Assembly (NCBI GenBank): GCA_027297005.1 | Contig: JAPUIN010000261.1 | Coordinates: 1-8,242 of the forward strand | Length of the DNA stretch: 8,242 bases | Direction of reading: 5' to 3' | From: Acidobacteriota bacterium | GTDB lineage: Bacteria; Acidobacteriota; Polarisedimenticolia; Gp22-AA2 | In this document: in pieces, positions 8,031 to 8,242 of the stretch | Layout: each line of letters begins with the position of its first letter | Position numbering within the stretch: the first letter of the stretch is position 1 | Made by a program: the position numbers and the translations under genes | The notes under the pieces: generated by a model | Database searches by the model: none | Seen by the model: only the letters and a program-made list of their open reading frames with translations | Told to the model about the DNA's origin: nothing

Positions 8031-8038
8031 GTTCTTGG

Positions 8039-8059
8039 AAGTCAATCATCATTGAGACT
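8039..8059. repeat. Small AT-rich inverted repeat upstream of pal
   Basis: TCAAT (8042-8046) and ATTGA (8051-8055) are separated by four bases. The stem extends to AAGTCAAT against ATTGAGACT if a two-base bulge is allowed. It lies 24 bases before the pal start codon, in an AT-richer patch. It could be an operator or a leader hairpin; a chance repeat is equally possible. Confidence 0.25.
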
Positions 8060-8097
8060 GAGTCATCCTGAAATCACACTTCTCGAGTCCGGGCACG

Positions 8098-8119
8098 AAA
8101 ACCGGCCGCCCCCGGCCGG
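8098..8119 (-). terminator. Possible attenuator or weak terminator hairpin in the tolB-pal gap
   Basis: Read on the - strand, CCGGCCG (8119-8113) pairs with CGGCCGG (8108-8102) around a GGGG loop, and four T follow (8101-8098). It lies about 20-45 bases downstream of the expected start of the internal promoter and 83 bases before pal. The T-run is short, so termination would probably be partial. It may instead be a stabilising leader hairpin or a processing site. Confidence 0.4.
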
Positions 8120-8147
8120 ATGATACGGAACGCCATCGCGGCCGGGG

Positions 8148-8176
8148 ATTATAGCACGCGCCCTCACCGTGGTCAG
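8148..8176 (-). promoter_or_regulatory. Sigma-70-type promoter with extended -10, upstream of pal
   Basis: On the - strand the sequence TGCTATAAT (8156-8148) is a perfect extended -10 box. With a 17-base spacer the -35 position reads CTGACC (8176-8171), four of six matches to TTGACA. The -35 overlaps the tolB stop codon (8175-8173). Transcription would start near 8141, giving a leader of about 125 bases before pal. It should let pal-cpoB and downstream genes be expressed apart from tolB. Confidence 0.65.
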
Positions 8177-8242
8177 CGTGACCAGGAAGGGGAAAAGCTA
8201 TTGCCTCCCCGGGTGAGGCGGCGCTGCCGGCTGCCGTCGAAG
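8173..8242 (-). CDS. tolB: TolB C-terminus (partial; most of the gene lies beyond the window)
   Basis: TolB is the periplasmic beta-propeller protein of the Tol-Pal system and binds Pal. Only the last 22 codons are inside the window, read from 8241 down to a TGA at 8175-8173. They encode FDGSRQRRLTRGG, then NSFSPSWSR and the stop. The pattern DGS-x-QRRLT followed by an aromatic-S-P-x-W-S motif is typical of the last WD40-like propeller blade of TolB, and W-S near the end is usual. Position directly upstream of pal in the same orientation strongly supports this, although the fragment is short. The next gene, pal, is 157 bases away, a wider gap than between other genes of this cluster. Confidence 0.8.
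   Translation of the reverse strand, partial: FDGSRQRRLTRGGNSFSPSWSR

Noticed and set aside
8016..8045. TTG start ten codons upstream for pal
   Set aside because: The strong GGAGGAGG would fall inside the gene; the ATG at 8015 gives a normal signal peptide.
8194..8219. GCCTC/GAGGC hairpin followed by TTTT on the - strand
   Set aside because: It lies within tolB codons before the stop, and six bases separate the stem from the T-run, so it is not a credible terminator.

Overview
The window is a compact, GC-rich stretch of bacterial chromosome with no mobile elements, CRISPR arrays or RNA genes. The tolB-pal-cpoB genes show a Gram-negative cell envelope. High GC, Lon with an adjacent Hsp20 and an RtcB/archease pair would suit an uncultured Acidobacteriota-, Deltaproteobacteria- or Eisenbacteria-like lineage. 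That placement is a guess from gene content, not a phylogenetic result.

Left half, + strand (1-3255): the 3' part of an RNase R gene (5' end outside the window), then archease 3 bases later, then the RNA ligase gene rtcB 16 bases after that. This looks like one operon that pairs a processive 3'-5' exoribonuclease with an RNA-repair ligase and its activator. The operon appears to end at an intrinsic terminator at 3272-3311, which lies inside the oppositely oriented lon gene.

Right half, - strand, read from 8242 down to 3252: the last codons of tolB, a 157-base gap holding a strong-looking internal promoter and GC-rich hairpins, then pal, cpoB (ybgF), rpsT (ribosomal protein S20), a small heat shock protein and lon. 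Gaps between pal and lon are only 11 to 21 bases, so these genes probably share transcripts. The unit joins outer-membrane Tol-Pal functions, a ribosomal protein and a chaperone/protease pair.

The two units converge tail to tail. The stop codons of rtcB and lon share the palindrome TTAA at 3252-3255, so there is no intergenic space between them.

All genes belong to well-known families; I see no new enzyme or defence system. The points most worth a second look are the RNase R-archease-RtcB arrangement, an Asp in place of a guanine-contacting Ser in RtcB, the terminator embedded in lon, the tolB-pal leader structure, and the fusion of tol-pal genes with rpsT-hsp20-lon. There is no gene-free stretch longer than 300 bases.
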